Source: Acidobacteriota bacterium
Lineage (GTDB): Bacteria; Acidobacteriota; Terriglobia; Bryobacterales; Bryobacteraceae
Length of the DNA stretch: 48,311 nt
Direction: 5' to 3'
NCBI GenBank assembly: GCA_016185425.1
Contig: JACPNQ010000005.1
Span: 1 to 48,311, forward strand
Below the pieces are notes generated by a model. The model did no database searches. It saw only the letters and a list, made by a program, of their open reading frames with translations, and was not told the DNA's origin. Positions 16,906 to 25,496 of the stretch are shown here, piece after piece. Both the position numbers and the translations under genes were made by a program. Position 1 is the first letter of the stretch, and every line of letters starts with the position of its first letter.

Positions 16906-17310
16906 ATGACTCTACGACCGGTAGTATATGTTGTATTTTGTTTGCAACTTTTCTCGCAGCCGGCGCGCATTGGGGGCGCTGGGCAAAAGGCTTTCCTGCA
17001 GGCTCCCGTTGTCGGCTCGGGTTCGTGGGAAGATCCAAAGAGGCCAGCTTTTGTTAAGGAAAGCGGGGTTCCGTTCCGGTTTCAGTTGTCCGACGACGGC
17101 AAGATGGCGATCGTCGAGGTGACGCCGCGGAACCTGGCGGAGATGGCGAAATTGGAGAGTTTAGCCAAGAATGAACCGCGCGCCAGGATCTTTCACCCAG
17201 GGCGCGATAAACAATCCGACGTCATTGCGGCTTTTAAAGCATTGAAGAAAGATTTCGATCCGGCTACGTTTACCCGGCCTGGTCCACCCGATTCTGTTCC
17301 CGGGAAGTAA
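16906..17310 (+). CDS. Small exported protein preceding the RHS gene
   Basis: A 134-residue protein of unknown function. The N-terminus (LRPVVYVVFCLQLFSQPA) looks like a signal peptide. The mature part contains VPFRFQLSDDGKMAIVEVTP and a Lys-rich helix, and ends in a Pro-rich tail. No known domain is recognised. It ends 42 bp before the RHS gene on the same strand and probably shares its promoter, so it may be an accessory factor for export or surface display of the RHS protein. No Shine-Dalgarno is seen before its ATG. Confidence 0.6.
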   Translation: MTLRPVVYVVFCLQLFSQPARIGGAGQKAFLQAPVVGSGSWEDPKRPAFVKESGVPFRFQLSDDGKMAIVEVTPRNLAEMAKLESLAKNEPRARIFHPGRDKQSDVIAAFKALKKDFDPATFTRPGPPDSVPGK

Positions 17311-17352
17311 ACCGCTTTATATACCGAGTTTCCGCATCGTTGGAGGGACTTC

Positions 17353-20300
17353 ATGCGCAAAGCCGCCCTTGGCTTACTCTGTCTGGCGCTGCCGCTGGCC
17401 GCCGCTTATACGTATTTCCTGACCGATACTTTCGCGAGTGGCGTGAATGCCACGACGTGGCAGTCGAATGGGACGATTGCCGGCGATGGAACGGCCGGGT
17501 TGTATAGCACCGCCACCAATGGCGGATCGGTGATTTACAAGAATGCGATCACCGATGGCGTGTTGGGGACCGATGTCGCTTATGAGGTGCGGGCGACGTT
17601 GAAGATTGGGGCGTCGGGTGGAACGTTTGTGCTCTATTCGCATGCGACGACGGACGCGCTGACCGGGCCGGCGGCGCAGGGGAGTTTCTATGCGGTGGAG
17701 ATGACGCCGACGCTTTCCGGCGGCGGATGTTCGATGGCGGTGAATTATTACCGGCGGGCCAGCGGGACGGTCACGCTGGTTGCCAGCCACACGATTGCCT
17801 GCAAAGACGGCATGACGGTGCGGTTGGCGCAACGGTCGGCGTTCTACATCTTTTCGACAAGCCTGAACGAGTTCGATTTCCTAGCCGATTCGACCATTGC
17901 GAGCGGACGGCCGGGCGCTGGTGCGCGGAGTTTGCCATCGGGGAACGGGTTGTCGGAAGTGCGGTTGGCGAATGCGGAGTATACACCGCCTGGCGCGGTC
18001 TCGTCGGCCTCGATTCGGACGGCGTTATTTGATACGCGGGTGGATTTGGCGTGGCAGGGCGTGGTGGACGATGCCAATGGCAGCGGCCTGCTGCTTTACC
18101 AGGTGCATCGAACGATTAGCGGCGGCTCGCCCATGTATATGGGGAATGTGAGGGGCGCGTACTTCAGCGACACGACGGTGTCGCCGGGGACGACTTACAC
18201 TTACACAATCTATCCGCATGACATGTATTTGAATAACGTTGGAACCTCGCTGACGATTACGACGCCGGCGGCGGGCCAGCGGGATCCGCGCAAGGTTGGG
18301 GTGCGGCCGTTGGGGACGTATTGGGGGGCGTCGCCGGAGAATATCGATTTGCAGAGCGGGAACCTGTCGTTCTCTCTGCCGACGGTGACGGGGCAGGGGC
18401 GGGGCGGAAGCGCGGTTCCGTTCCGCGTTTCCTATAACTCGCAGAACTGGCGGAAGGACCCGAGCGGGACGTGGATGCTGGGGACGGATGTGGGATTTGG
18501 GTGGGGGTGGAAGATGCTGGCGGGGTCGGTGACGCCGGTTTATAGCGATTGGTACACGATCCATCACTACGTGTACACGGACTCGACAGGCGCCGAGTAT
18601 GATCTCGACGTGAATACGGGCGGGATCTGGACGTCGAAGGCCGGAATCTTCGTTGAGTTTGATTCGATCGCGAAGCGGCTGTACTTCCCGAGCGGGGTGT
18701 TCTGGGAGTTTGACTGCACGGCGAATGGGACGGAAGCGGATATGGGGACTATGTATCCGACGCGGCTTGTGGACACCAATGGGAATGAGATCAAGCTGCG
18801 GTATCAGGGCGGGCTGTATTATGGCGGCACGAATGGGAGCGCGCGGGTAACGGCACTGGAGGATGTGCGGTCGATCAACGTGGGCAGCGGCGTCTACCGG
18901 ACGTACCAGTTCAATTACAACACCGACGCGATTCCGCATCTGACGGGTATCGTCTCCGACATTGGGGATGGCGTTAATTACTCCTTCTCTTACTCATCGG
19001 GCAACGCGCTCAGCGACCCATTCACGGCGGCGTCATTCGGCACGGCGACGCGGATGAATTCGATGACGTTCGCGGCCGGGATGCAGTTTGCGATGGAATA
19101 CGCAGCCGGGTCGCAGGAATTGACGAAGGTGACAATGCCGTATGGGGGAACCTTGGAGTGGGTCTATGCGGCGAAGACGATTGCGGGAACGCGGACGCAG
19201 ATGGAAGTGCAATATCGGAAGCTGAATGCGCAGGATGGACAGGGTGTGAAAACCTATACCCTGTACCACGACGACAACGGAGATTTGTCGCGGTTGGCGC
19301 ATTCCTATACGGTGGTTGTGGATGCATCGGGAGCCGCTGATAAGGCCTATTTCTTTAATTACGGGAATGACTGGAAGCTGGGATTGATGGCCGCGCTTTC
19401 TGAGCGACAGCTTACTCCGACATGGATGGACAAGCGGAGTAATACTTTGACATGGGCACAGACGGCGAATGGGAATCCTTACATTAGCGCTTCGGAAGAG
19501 GTGATTGATCCAGCTGTGAGCGGCGTGGCGAAGGCTTCACGGGTGGAGCAGACGGTCGACGACCACGGCAACATGACGCAGAAGAAGCAGTATGGATACT
19601 TCACACCGGGCGGCACCGCGCCGCTGATACGGACCTACACGTACAATTACATGACCGGTGGAACTTACGCCAATTATACGTCGCGCCATATCTGGAACCG
19701 GCTCTTGACGGCGACCGTACAGAAGCCAGGCGGCGCTGTGATTACACTGGTGACGAATTTGTACGATATCTACCCGTACGGGGCGGCGCCTGGCGTGGCG
19801 TTTCCTGCGCTCTTACGCCAACACGACGATGCGAACTACAACTCGACCATGATCTATCGTGGCAATCTCTCGACAATGACGACGCCCGCGAAGACCGTTA
19901 GTTTTGCCTTTGACGGCACCGGAAACGTACTCCAGACGTCCGATAGCTATGGACACACTGCGGCACAGGTAATGGACGAGAATAAGAACTACGCGGTGCC
20001 AAAATCGGTCAGTGGCGGATCGTTGACCACCTCAATGAGTTGGAATTCATACAACGCCCCGATGTCATCCACCGGACCGAACTCGGACACGATGAGTTTC
20101 TCCTACGATACCTATGCGCGTCCAGCCACGACGACGGCGCCGAATGGCAGCGTTACCAATTATACTTACGCGAGTTCTGGGCCGTTTTGGAAGTTGGCGA
20201 CCACGGGGACTCGTTGGAGCAAAACTTGGATAGATGGTTTTGGACGGCCCTTGAAGGTAGAGTCTGGGTACAACACGGGGAGCACACCGACGACCGTGTC

Positions 20301-22968
20301 GATTGTCGAAACCAAGTACACGCCATGCGCTTGCACGCCGATCGGCAAACTTTGGAAGACGTCGCTGCCCTATGCGCCCGGCGGCACGCCAATTTGGACG
20401 GAGCACGTTTACGACGCGCTTGGCCGCACGGTGCAAGTCATTCAACCGAACGGTTCGGGGACGACGGCCACGAGTTATTCTGGAGTCGAGGTGACGGTCA
20501 CCGATCCGGCAGGTAAGTGGAAGAAGTTTGAGAATGATGCCCTCGGCAGGCTTGTGAAAGTTACCGAGCCACGGCCCGGCGGCGGCAGCGACTACGTCAC
20601 CACGTACACCTATTCGGTGGAATTCGGCCAACTGCTGACGACGACAATGTCGCGGCCGGGGCTGGGGTCGAACCCGGCGACAGTGACGCAGACGCGGACG
20701 TGGGTGTACGATGGAACCACGCAGAGGCTGAACTCCGTGACACATCCCGAGTCTGGCACAACGTCGTTTACCTACAATTCGGACGGAACTTTGCTGCGCA
20801 AGACGGATCAGAAGGGGCAGAAGATCGAATACACCTATGACTCCGACGGCAGGGTAACGGCGGCGCGGCGGTATTTGACCGGCGGGAGCGAGGACACTTG
20901 CATGCGGGTCGACTACTATTACGGCTCGCAGACGTTTGACGGGCCGTTCACGGCGAATGCGACAGGAAGATTGGCGGCAACGGCCACGGGGTGTATGTAT
21001 GTTGGAGCGGGCCAGGTGATTGAGATGTACTCTTATACTTCGGCGGGGGCGGTGGCGAAGAAAAGGCTCCGGCTAGTCCGCGGTGCAGGCACGGTGGACA
21101 AGGATGTGAGTTATTCCTATGGATCGGATGGGAAACTGGCAACCGTTACCTATCCCGGCTATTCGACGCCGTTCACTTACACCTACGATTTAATGGACCG
21201 GCCAACGAAGATGACAGGTCCATCAATGTTTGACGGCTCTCAGATCGATCACGCGAAAGACGTGGTTTATGGGGTGGCTGGGCAGGTTACTTCGATGAAA
21301 TATCTCTCGGGGGAGGCGACGGACGTAACGACGGGCGGCGTTGAGTTCACCGTGCCGTCCTACTTCACGGAAACGAAAACGTATAACGCGTTGTATCAGT
21401 TGACGCGGCAGACGACGGCAGGGGCGGCCGATATTGAGTATATCTATTCGTCGACGGCGAATAATGGGCGGATTATCGGGCGGAATAACTATGTATCGGG
21501 CGAGAATGTCGTCTATAGCTATGACGAGCTGAATCGTCTCGTGGGCGCATCGGTATCCAGTTCGAGCGGTTGGGGACAGTCGTTTACGTATGACGGATTT
21601 GGGAATCTCTGGACACAGTCAGTAACCAAGGGAACGGCACCGTCAGTCGCGTTGAGCGTTGATATGGCGACAAACCGGATATCGGGATGGGGATACGATG
21701 GGAACGGCAATACGACTTCGAGGCCGGCGTTGGGCGGCGGGTTGGCGATGATGACTTATGACGTCGATAACCGCATGTTGACTTGGACCAAGGACGAGGT
21801 CGGCACCGAAGAGTATCAGTATCTCTCTGACAACAAGCGAGTGTGGAAAAAGGCACCGGACGGGACCGAGACTGTCTATTTCTACGGTGTGGGCGGGCAG
21901 AAACTGGCGACTTATAGGGTGCAGAGTTCGCCGTTTGCACTTACCGGCCCATCTATCAATGTATATTTCGGCGGGAAATTGATTCGGGCGGACGGAGTAG
22001 CGGTGGTCCATGACCGGCTCGGGTCGGTGGTGGCGCGCAGTGGATGTGCAGTGGGATGCACTGGCGCGGCGGCGAAGGACTATTTCCCGTATGGGGATGA
22101 GATCGGATCGGCGACGTCGGGGAATCAGGATAAGTTTGGGACTTATCATAGGGATTCCACTACTGGTCTGGATTATGCGGATCAACGATATTTTGCCGGG
22201 ACCATGGGGGGGAGGTTCCTTTCGGCGGATCCGTATGAGGCGAGTGGCGGGGCGAGCGAACCTGGGTCTTGGAATCGCTATAAGTACGCTGCCGGTGATC
22301 CGATAAATCGCTTCGATCCGAAAGGGCTGCAGGACGAAAGTCCACCACACAATCCCTTAGACCAATTGATCGATCTCTATTTGAATGGACTGAAATACCC
22401 AGAAGTTGGAGCATTGGAGCCGGCACCACTTGCAGATGTGCCTGATGTTTTTCAGGATTCTACTAGATGGGGCCGTGGCTGGGCACTTGAAGGTCTTAAG
22501 AAAATAAACAGTAATAAGGAATGTAGCGGCGTCCTCAACAAACCTCTTGGGAGTAGCAAAGAAACATTAGGTCAACTTTTGGCAGATAAAGCCCAGAATA
22601 TTACGGTGATGCAGATGTGGGACCCTACGCAGATGAACGCGTCTTTTGGTGAGACTTTTGGCGGCCGCGTTGATCTTACGGTCGGAGAATGGATTGACCA
22701 ACAAAATCCCGGTATTAGACAGGCCGACGGAGGGAACCTAGGTGGCAGGTTCGTCATTGTTACCTCGCAAGGTGCATCAACACTCAAGAAAGCTACTGAG
22801 ACTGTGCTGCATGAGCTACTGCACCTTGTTGTCGGTAACCACACCGAGATGGCGAAGGCCCTTGGAGTGTACCAGGACTTTTCGAGCTTGGGTCCAGTTG
22901 TAGACTCATTGAATTCTAGTTCCGAAGTCGACAAGTGGTTAGGAAAGTGCCTCGGGAACTTCCAATGA
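17353..22968 (+). CDS. RHS/YD-repeat protein with C-terminal HExxH metallopeptidase-like tip
   Basis: An 1871-residue protein with a signal peptide (MRKAALGLLCLALPLAAAYT) and the ribosome site GGAGGGA. Residues about 20-210 look like a concanavalin-like beta-sandwich and 212-310 like a fibronectin-III domain. RHS/YD repeats follow (TYTYNYM, YTYDSDGRVTAARRY, FTYDGFGNL and others). The RHS core near 1600-1655 has RYFAGTMGGRFLSADPYEA, NRYKYAAGDPINRFDPKGL. The tip after FDPKGL (about 215 residues) differs in character and visibly drops in GC. It carries HELLH at 1820-1824 with a third His at 1830, so HExxHxxxxxH as in metzincin-like zinc proteases, though the Gly is one position later than usual. 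In polymorphic toxins this region is the secreted effector. The stop overlaps the next ATG. Confidence 0.9.
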   Translation: MRKAALGLLCLALPLAAAYTYFLTDTFASGVNATTWQSNGTIAGDGTAGLYSTATNGGSVIYKNAITDGVLGTDVAYEVRATLKIGASGGTFVLYSHATTDALTGPAAQGSFYAVEMTPTLSGGGCSMAVNYYRRASGTVTLVASHTIACKDGMTVRLAQRSAFYIFSTSLNEFDFLADSTIASGRPGAGARSLPSGNGLSEVRLANAEYTPPGAVSSASIRTALFDTRVDLAWQGVVDDANGSGLLLYQVHRTISGGSPMYMGNVRGAYFSDTTVSPGTTYTYTIYPHDMYLNNVGTSLTITTPAAGQRDPRKVGVRPLGTYWGASPENIDLQSGNLSFSLPTVTGQGRGGSAVPFRVSYNSQNWRKDPSGTWMLGTDVGFGWGWKMLAGSVTPVYSDWYTIHHYVYTDSTGAEYDLDVNTGGIWTSKAGIFVEFDSIAKRLYFPSGVFWEFDCTANGTEADMGTMYPTRLVDTNGNEIKLRYQGGLYYGGTNGSARVTALEDVRSINVGSGVYRTYQFNYNTDAIPHLTGIVSDIGDGVNYSFSYSSGNALSDPFTAASFGTATRMNSMTFAAGMQFAMEYAAGSQELTKVTMPYGGTLEWVYAAKTIAGTRTQMEVQYRKLNAQDGQGVKTYTLYHDDNGDLSRLAHSYTVVVDASGAADKAYFFNYGNDWKLGLMAALSERQLTPTWMDKRSNTLTWAQTANGNPYISASEEVIDPAVSGVAKASRVEQTVDDHGNMTQKKQYGYFTPGGTAPLIRTYTYNYMTGGTYANYTSRHIWNRLLTATVQKPGGAVITLVTNLYDIYPYGAAPGVAFPALLRQHDDANYNSTMIYRGNLSTMTTPAKTVSFAFDGTGNVLQTSDSYGHTAAQVMDENKNYAVPKSVSGGSLTTSMSWNSYNAPMSSTGPNSDTMSFSYDTYARPATTTAPNGSVTNYTYASSGPFWKLATTGTRWSKTWIDGFGRPLKVESGYNTGSTPTTVSIVETKYTPCACTPIGKLWKTSLPYAPGGTPIWTEHVYDALGRTVQVIQPNGSGTTATSYSGVEVTVTDPAGKWKKFENDALGRLVKVTEPRPGGGSDYVTTYTYSVEFGQLLTTTMSRPGLGSNPATVTQTRTWVYDGTTQRLNSVTHPESGTTSFTYNSDGTLLRKTDQKGQKIEYTYDSDGRVTAARRYLTGGSEDTCMRVDYYYGSQTFDGPFTANATGRLAATATGCMYVGAGQVIEMYSYTSAGAVAKKRLRLVRGAGTVDKDVSYSYGSDGKLATVTYPGYSTPFTYTYDLMDRPTKMTGPSMFDGSQIDHAKDVVYGVAGQVTSMKYLSGEATDVTTGGVEFTVPSYFTETKTYNALYQLTRQTTAGAADIEYIYSSTANNGRIIGRNNYVSGENVVYSYDELNRLVGASVSSSSGWGQSFTYDGFGNLWTQSVTKGTAPSVALSVDMATNRISGWGYDGNGNTTSRPALGGGLAMMTYDVDNRMLTWTKDEVGTEEYQYLSDNKRVWKKAPDGTETVYFYGVGGQKLATYRVQSSPFALTGPSINVYFGGKLIRADGVAVVHDRLGSVVARSGCAVGCTGAAAKDYFPYGDEIGSATSGNQDKFGTYHRDSTTGLDYADQRYFAGTMGGRFLSADPYEASGGASEPGSWNRYKYAAGDPINRFDPKGLQDESPPHNPLDQLIDLYLNGLKYPEVGALEPAPLADVPDVFQDSTRWGRGWALEGLKKINSNKECSGVLNKPLGSSKETLGQLLADKAQNITVMQMWDPTQMNASFGETFGGRVDLTVGEWIDQQNPGIRQADGGNLGGRFVIVTSQGASTLKKATETVLHELLHLVVGNHTEMAKALGVYQDFSSLGPVVDSLNSSSEVDKWLGKCLGNFQ

Positions 22969-23714
22969 CCGGCTATTTACGCGTGAAAGCCCGGCTAATA
23001 TTCGTCCTGATGCTTTGGGTCGTCAGTGCGTTCGGAGAGTCGGTTTTATGGAACCATGAGAAGGGACCGGTTCTATTCCGGGCTGTTCTGGTATCGGAGG
23101 CAGAGTTCAATGATAAATTCCTTGAAGAGTTGGCTCGACGAGAGCGGACGCTACGCCCGAATGGGTTAGTTAAGCTGGTAATTTTGACTTCCGAGAAACA
23201 ACGCTTCGATCTCGATGTGGCTTATCACATGCCGATTAGTTCATGGTTGACGCGGTGTGTTGATGCGACCACGGCGGAGCTAAAAGTTGCGGAGCTTATC
23301 CTCTTGGAAGGCGATGCAATTTTGCGAATTCGTGATGGGCGTGTTACTCGACGAATTCTCTTGACGTCGCTAGATCCACTTCAGTATGGCACCCCTGAGG
23401 TGGGGTTCGATGTGAGCAACATTCATGTCGAGCCTTATGCCTCTCGTGTTGTGGTCCATGCTATCGCGAAGGGAAATCCAACGATCCGGGACGCAGCGCA
23501 ATTTTTTCGCACTCTGCGTGAAAAGGTGCCAAATTCTAGAGTTAGCGTGGTGATCCGTAAGGATCCATGGTTTATCGAAGAGGTGATTGTGGCGGATTGT
23601 TGGTGGCAGGCGATGCGACCTATCGATACCCGGAGTGCTTCACGCGATCCAGAAATCCATTGCTCTAACATTAGTACTGATTACCCAGTGTGTTCTGGAA
23701 GTTTACCGAAATGA
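22965..23714 (+). CDS. Exported protein overlapping the RHS stop, candidate immunity protein
   Basis: A 249-residue protein starting MTGYLRVKARLIFVLMLWVV; the hydrophobic segment ends at SAFGES, so a signal peptide or N-terminal anchor is likely. The ATG overlaps the RHS stop (ATGA, 22965-22968). An in-frame start at 22935 lies inside the RHS gene and is less likely. The mature part is mixed alpha/beta (VKLVILTSEKQRFDLDVAYH, SRVSVVIRKDPWF) with no known domain. Position immediately after the RHS toxin tip, similar low GC and translational coupling are what is expected of an immunity gene, and export fits a toxin acting outside the cytoplasm. This role is inferred from context only. Confidence 0.65.
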   Translation: MTGYLRVKARLIFVLMLWVVSAFGESVLWNHEKGPVLFRAVLVSEAEFNDKFLEELARRERTLRPNGLVKLVILTSEKQRFDLDVAYHMPISSWLTRCVDATTAELKVAELILLEGDAILRIRDGRVTRRILLTSLDPLQYGTPEVGFDVSNIHVEPYASRVVVHAIAKGNPTIRDAAQFFRTLREKVPNSRVSVVIRKDPWFIEEVIVADCWWQAMRPIDTRSASRDPEIHCSNISTDYPVCSGSLPK

Positions 23715-23784
23715 GAATATTGCTCCCATTGACTTGGTTGATTCGAACTTGAGTCGCAGGCCTACATGTTACGTCCACACCTTA

Positions 23785-23825
23785 CCGCGCGAAGCGCGGC
23801 ATCCAGCAGCCCCCTACGAGGGGGC
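23785..23825. repeat. Two adjacent perfect palindromes (REP-like element)
   Basis: CCGCGC-GAA-GCGCGG (23785-23799) and GCCCCC-TACGA-GGGGGC (23809-23825) are two perfect 6-bp-stem hairpins 9 bases apart. Paired small hairpins in a gene-free spacer are typical of REP-type repeats mobilised by RAYT transposases; one RAYT gene is at 47732. A copy elsewhere in the window was not found. Confidence 0.5.
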
Positions 23826-23989
23826 CACGGGTAGACTTAGTAACTTCGCGGACCGGACCAAGCGCCTCTGGCCGATGACATAATTCCGTGTTATCGGGCG
23901 CCAGCGAACCCCGCCGCGCCGCCGAGCTAAAAATGCTCTGCATTTCTCGCGAGTGCCGAAGGTCTTGCGCGACGAAACGCGCGCGGGTA

Positions 23990-24122
23990 CTCTGATCTAC
24001 GGAGCTTCCAAGCCATCGGGGTGAGCCCAGCAACCTCGGATGCTTTGCGGTCGGCCAACCCGGGCAGGACATCGGCCAGGTAATGGCGCACTGGAATTCC
24101 CAGTCGCTTGCAAGTTTCGACA
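23990..24122 (-). pseudogene. IS66 transposase C-terminal fragment interrupted by another IS66 end
   Basis: Reading on the minus strand from 24122: ETCKRLGIPVRHYLADVLPG, then LADRKASEVAGLTPMAWKLR. This matches the tail at 1-93 but has lost its stop codon and runs on into unrelated residues. Its upstream side is cut at 24122/24123 by a GTAAGCGTT end of a different IS66-type element. So only about 45 residues survive. It shows one IS66 element inserted into another, followed by decay. Confidence 0.65.
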
Positions 24123-24315
24123 GTAAGCGTTAGACCATCCCCCTGGTTCCATAGACTCCGGTCCGCGTACCACCCTGCCGGAGGCACTACCAAATTCCTA
24201 CAGTCACTTTCTGGTCCGGTCACCCGCGCTGCCCCTACCGGCGGGGGGCGTGCCGGGACCGCTGCTTTTGCGGCCACCGGCACGACGCCCGCCGGTCCGG
24301 AACGCCGACAGAAGG
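24123..24315. mobile_element. IS66-type inverted-repeat end and GC-rich remnant
   Basis: GTAAGCGTTAGACCATCCCC begins at 24123 and matches the inward sequence of the IS66 right end at 140 except for three bases in the middle. The following 170 bases include GC-rich imperfect palindromes (around 24235-24300) and no gene. The element has lost its coding region. The extent to the right is uncertain. Confidence 0.45.
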
Positions 24316-24565
24316 TCAGCGGTAGGCTTCACGTCGATTGCGGACGCGGAGGATTTGCATCGTCACGCTGTCGAGGTGGAAGCGGACACGATAGTCACCG
24401 ACGCGTAGGCGATATTCGGGCGGGTCGATACCTTTGGAGGCGTTTGCTGTTGCCGGCGCCGGTGGCGGCGAAGCGTTCGACGCTCTGCTTTACCCGGCGG
24501 GCTATGCCTTTGTCGAGCGCGCCCATATCTGCAAGGGCCGTCTCGGTCCATTCGATCTCCCGCAT
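24316..24565 (-). pseudogene. RelE/ParE-type toxin, single-base frameshift
   Basis: From ATG 24565 the frame reads MREIEWTETALADMGALDKG and on to AGNSKRLQ. One extra base in the A-triplet at 24433-24435 then shifts the frame, and similarity continues as GIDPPEYRLRVGDYRVRFHL and SVTMQILRVRNRREAYR to the stop at 24316. Restored, it is about 82 residues, the usual RelE/ParE size, with the conserved YRLRVGDYRV strand and RVxxRREAYR tail. RelE-type toxins cleave ribosome-bound mRNA and ParE types poison gyrase. The unshifted frame ends after about 65 residues, so the toxin is probably inactive. Start and antitoxin stop overlap (TAATG). Confidence 0.75.
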
Positions 24566-24816
24566 TAATCGAGCCCGAGTCTCCGCATGGCCTCGGCGTG
24601 GGGTACTCCTTTGCCGCCGTTGCTCTTGAGCCAGTCGCGGGCTTCGTCGACAGCGAGTTTTTCCGATTCGGTTTCGGGCTCATCATCGAATGGGGCGTTT
24701 TGCAGAGCGGCGGCGACGGGATCGACGATGGTCTCCAGGAATTGAACCAGGCCGGAGAGCTGCGTCTCCGGCAGTTTGTCGATTAGCTGATGGGCGAGCT
24801 GGCGGGTGTCGTTCAT
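24565..24816 (-). CDS. Antitoxin of a RelE-type module
   Basis: An 83-residue protein, MNDTRQLAHQLIDKLPETQL, with the pattern LxHQLIDKLPxxQL...LETIxDPVAxALxNAPxDDEPETxxE, a small family usually found directly upstream of RelE-type toxins. The N-terminal helix pair probably dimerises and the acidic C-terminal half binds the toxin. There is no obvious DNA-binding motif, which fits with a separate XRE regulator encoded just upstream. The ATG overlaps the regulator stop (ATGA) and the stop overlaps the toxin ATG, so the three genes are one operon. Confidence 0.75.
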   Translation of the reverse strand: MNDTRQLAHQLIDKLPETQLSGLVQFLETIVDPVAAALQNAPFDDEPETESEKLAVDEARDWLKSNGGKGVPHAEAMRRLGLD

Positions 24817-25205
24817 CGGGTAGCTGCTCCGGATTCGGCGGCGGCGAAGCGGCGCTCGGCCGCTTTGACGGTATTGCGCAGAACGATGCTTTCGATCACT
24901 GAGCGAATCACATTCTTCTCCTCCGGGTCGAGGCGGCTGGCGGCTTCGAACTGGAGTTTCAAGTCATCGTCGGGACCGCGTTCGTCGCTCGCGAATAAAA
25001 GCATATCCGCGCTTACGCTGAGAGCGATGGCGAGTCTCCGTATCGCGTCGAGCGTAGGTTGGGATTGACCGCCTTCATAGCGGCGGATCTGCGAGATGTG
25101 CATTGCGACCATTTCGGCGAGGGCGTGTTGGGTAAGGCCGCGTTCCTTGCGGAGGGCGACCAGGCGTTCGTCGAAGCGCAGCCCGGGCGGAACCTTCTTC
25201 TTCAC
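24813..25205 (-). CDS. XRE-family HTH regulator of the toxin-antitoxin operon
   Basis: About 130 residues from GTG 25205 (MKKKVPPGLRFDERLVALRK). The Cro/C1 helix-turn-helix is GLTQHALAEMVAMHISQIRR, followed by YEGGQSQPTLDAIRRLAIAL. The C-terminal helix LDPEEKNVIRSVIESIVLR probably dimerises. An earlier GTG at 25244 is also in frame, but the intervening residues (CVKDLLCYFGL) look untranslated. It is the first gene of the operon and probably represses it. Three-gene modules with a separate regulator are a known variation of type II systems. Confidence 0.8.
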   Translation of the reverse strand: MKKKVPPGLRFDERLVALRKERGLTQHALAEMVAMHISQIRRYEGGQSQPTLDAIRRLAIALSVSADMLLFASDERGPDDDLKLQFEAASRLDPEEKNVIRSVIESIVLRNTVKAAERRFAAAESGAATR

Positions 25206-25276
25206 GAGACCAAAATAGCATAAGAGATCCTTGACGCATTTCACTTATGCAAGCCCTTATTGTGAGGAGTGTCGAG

Positions 25277-25360
25277 ATGGCGAGAATTCCCGATGAGGAG
25301 ATCGAGCGGCTAAAGGAGGAAATTCCGCTGGAGCGGTTGGCCGACGGTCCGGAATGCTGA
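25277..25360 (+). pseudogene. 5' fragment of a CHC2-type DNA primase
   Basis: After GAGGAGTGTCGAG the frame reads MARIPDEEIERLKEEIPLER and stops after 27 residues. MARIPxxEIERLKxEVxLxR is the start of mobile-element DNA primases that carry a CHC2 zinc finger; here the zinc finger and everything after it are lost. It is a scrap of a former integrated element, lying between the toxin-antitoxin operon and a second RelE scrap. Confidence 0.5.
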
Positions 25361-25366
25361 CGAGAG

Positions 25367-25496
25367 TCAGAAATAGTCATTCCTGCGGCTGCGGACGCGT
25401 AGGATCCACATGCATTTGTTGTCGAAGTCGAAGTGGCTAACAAAAATCGCCAGCTCAGCAGCACGAATGACGGCCAGACGGTAACCGCCAGCGGAG
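25367..25496 (-). pseudogene. C-terminal scrap of a second RelE-type toxin
   Basis: Minus strand from about 25490 reads GGYRLAVIRAAELAIFVSHF and then a tail WILRVRSRRNDYF before the stop at 25367. The YRLxV and the ILRVRxRRxxYx ending match the toxin at 24316-24565. The N-terminal half is missing, replaced by the end of the hydrolase gene. No start codon remains, so it is a remnant. Confidence 0.5.
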
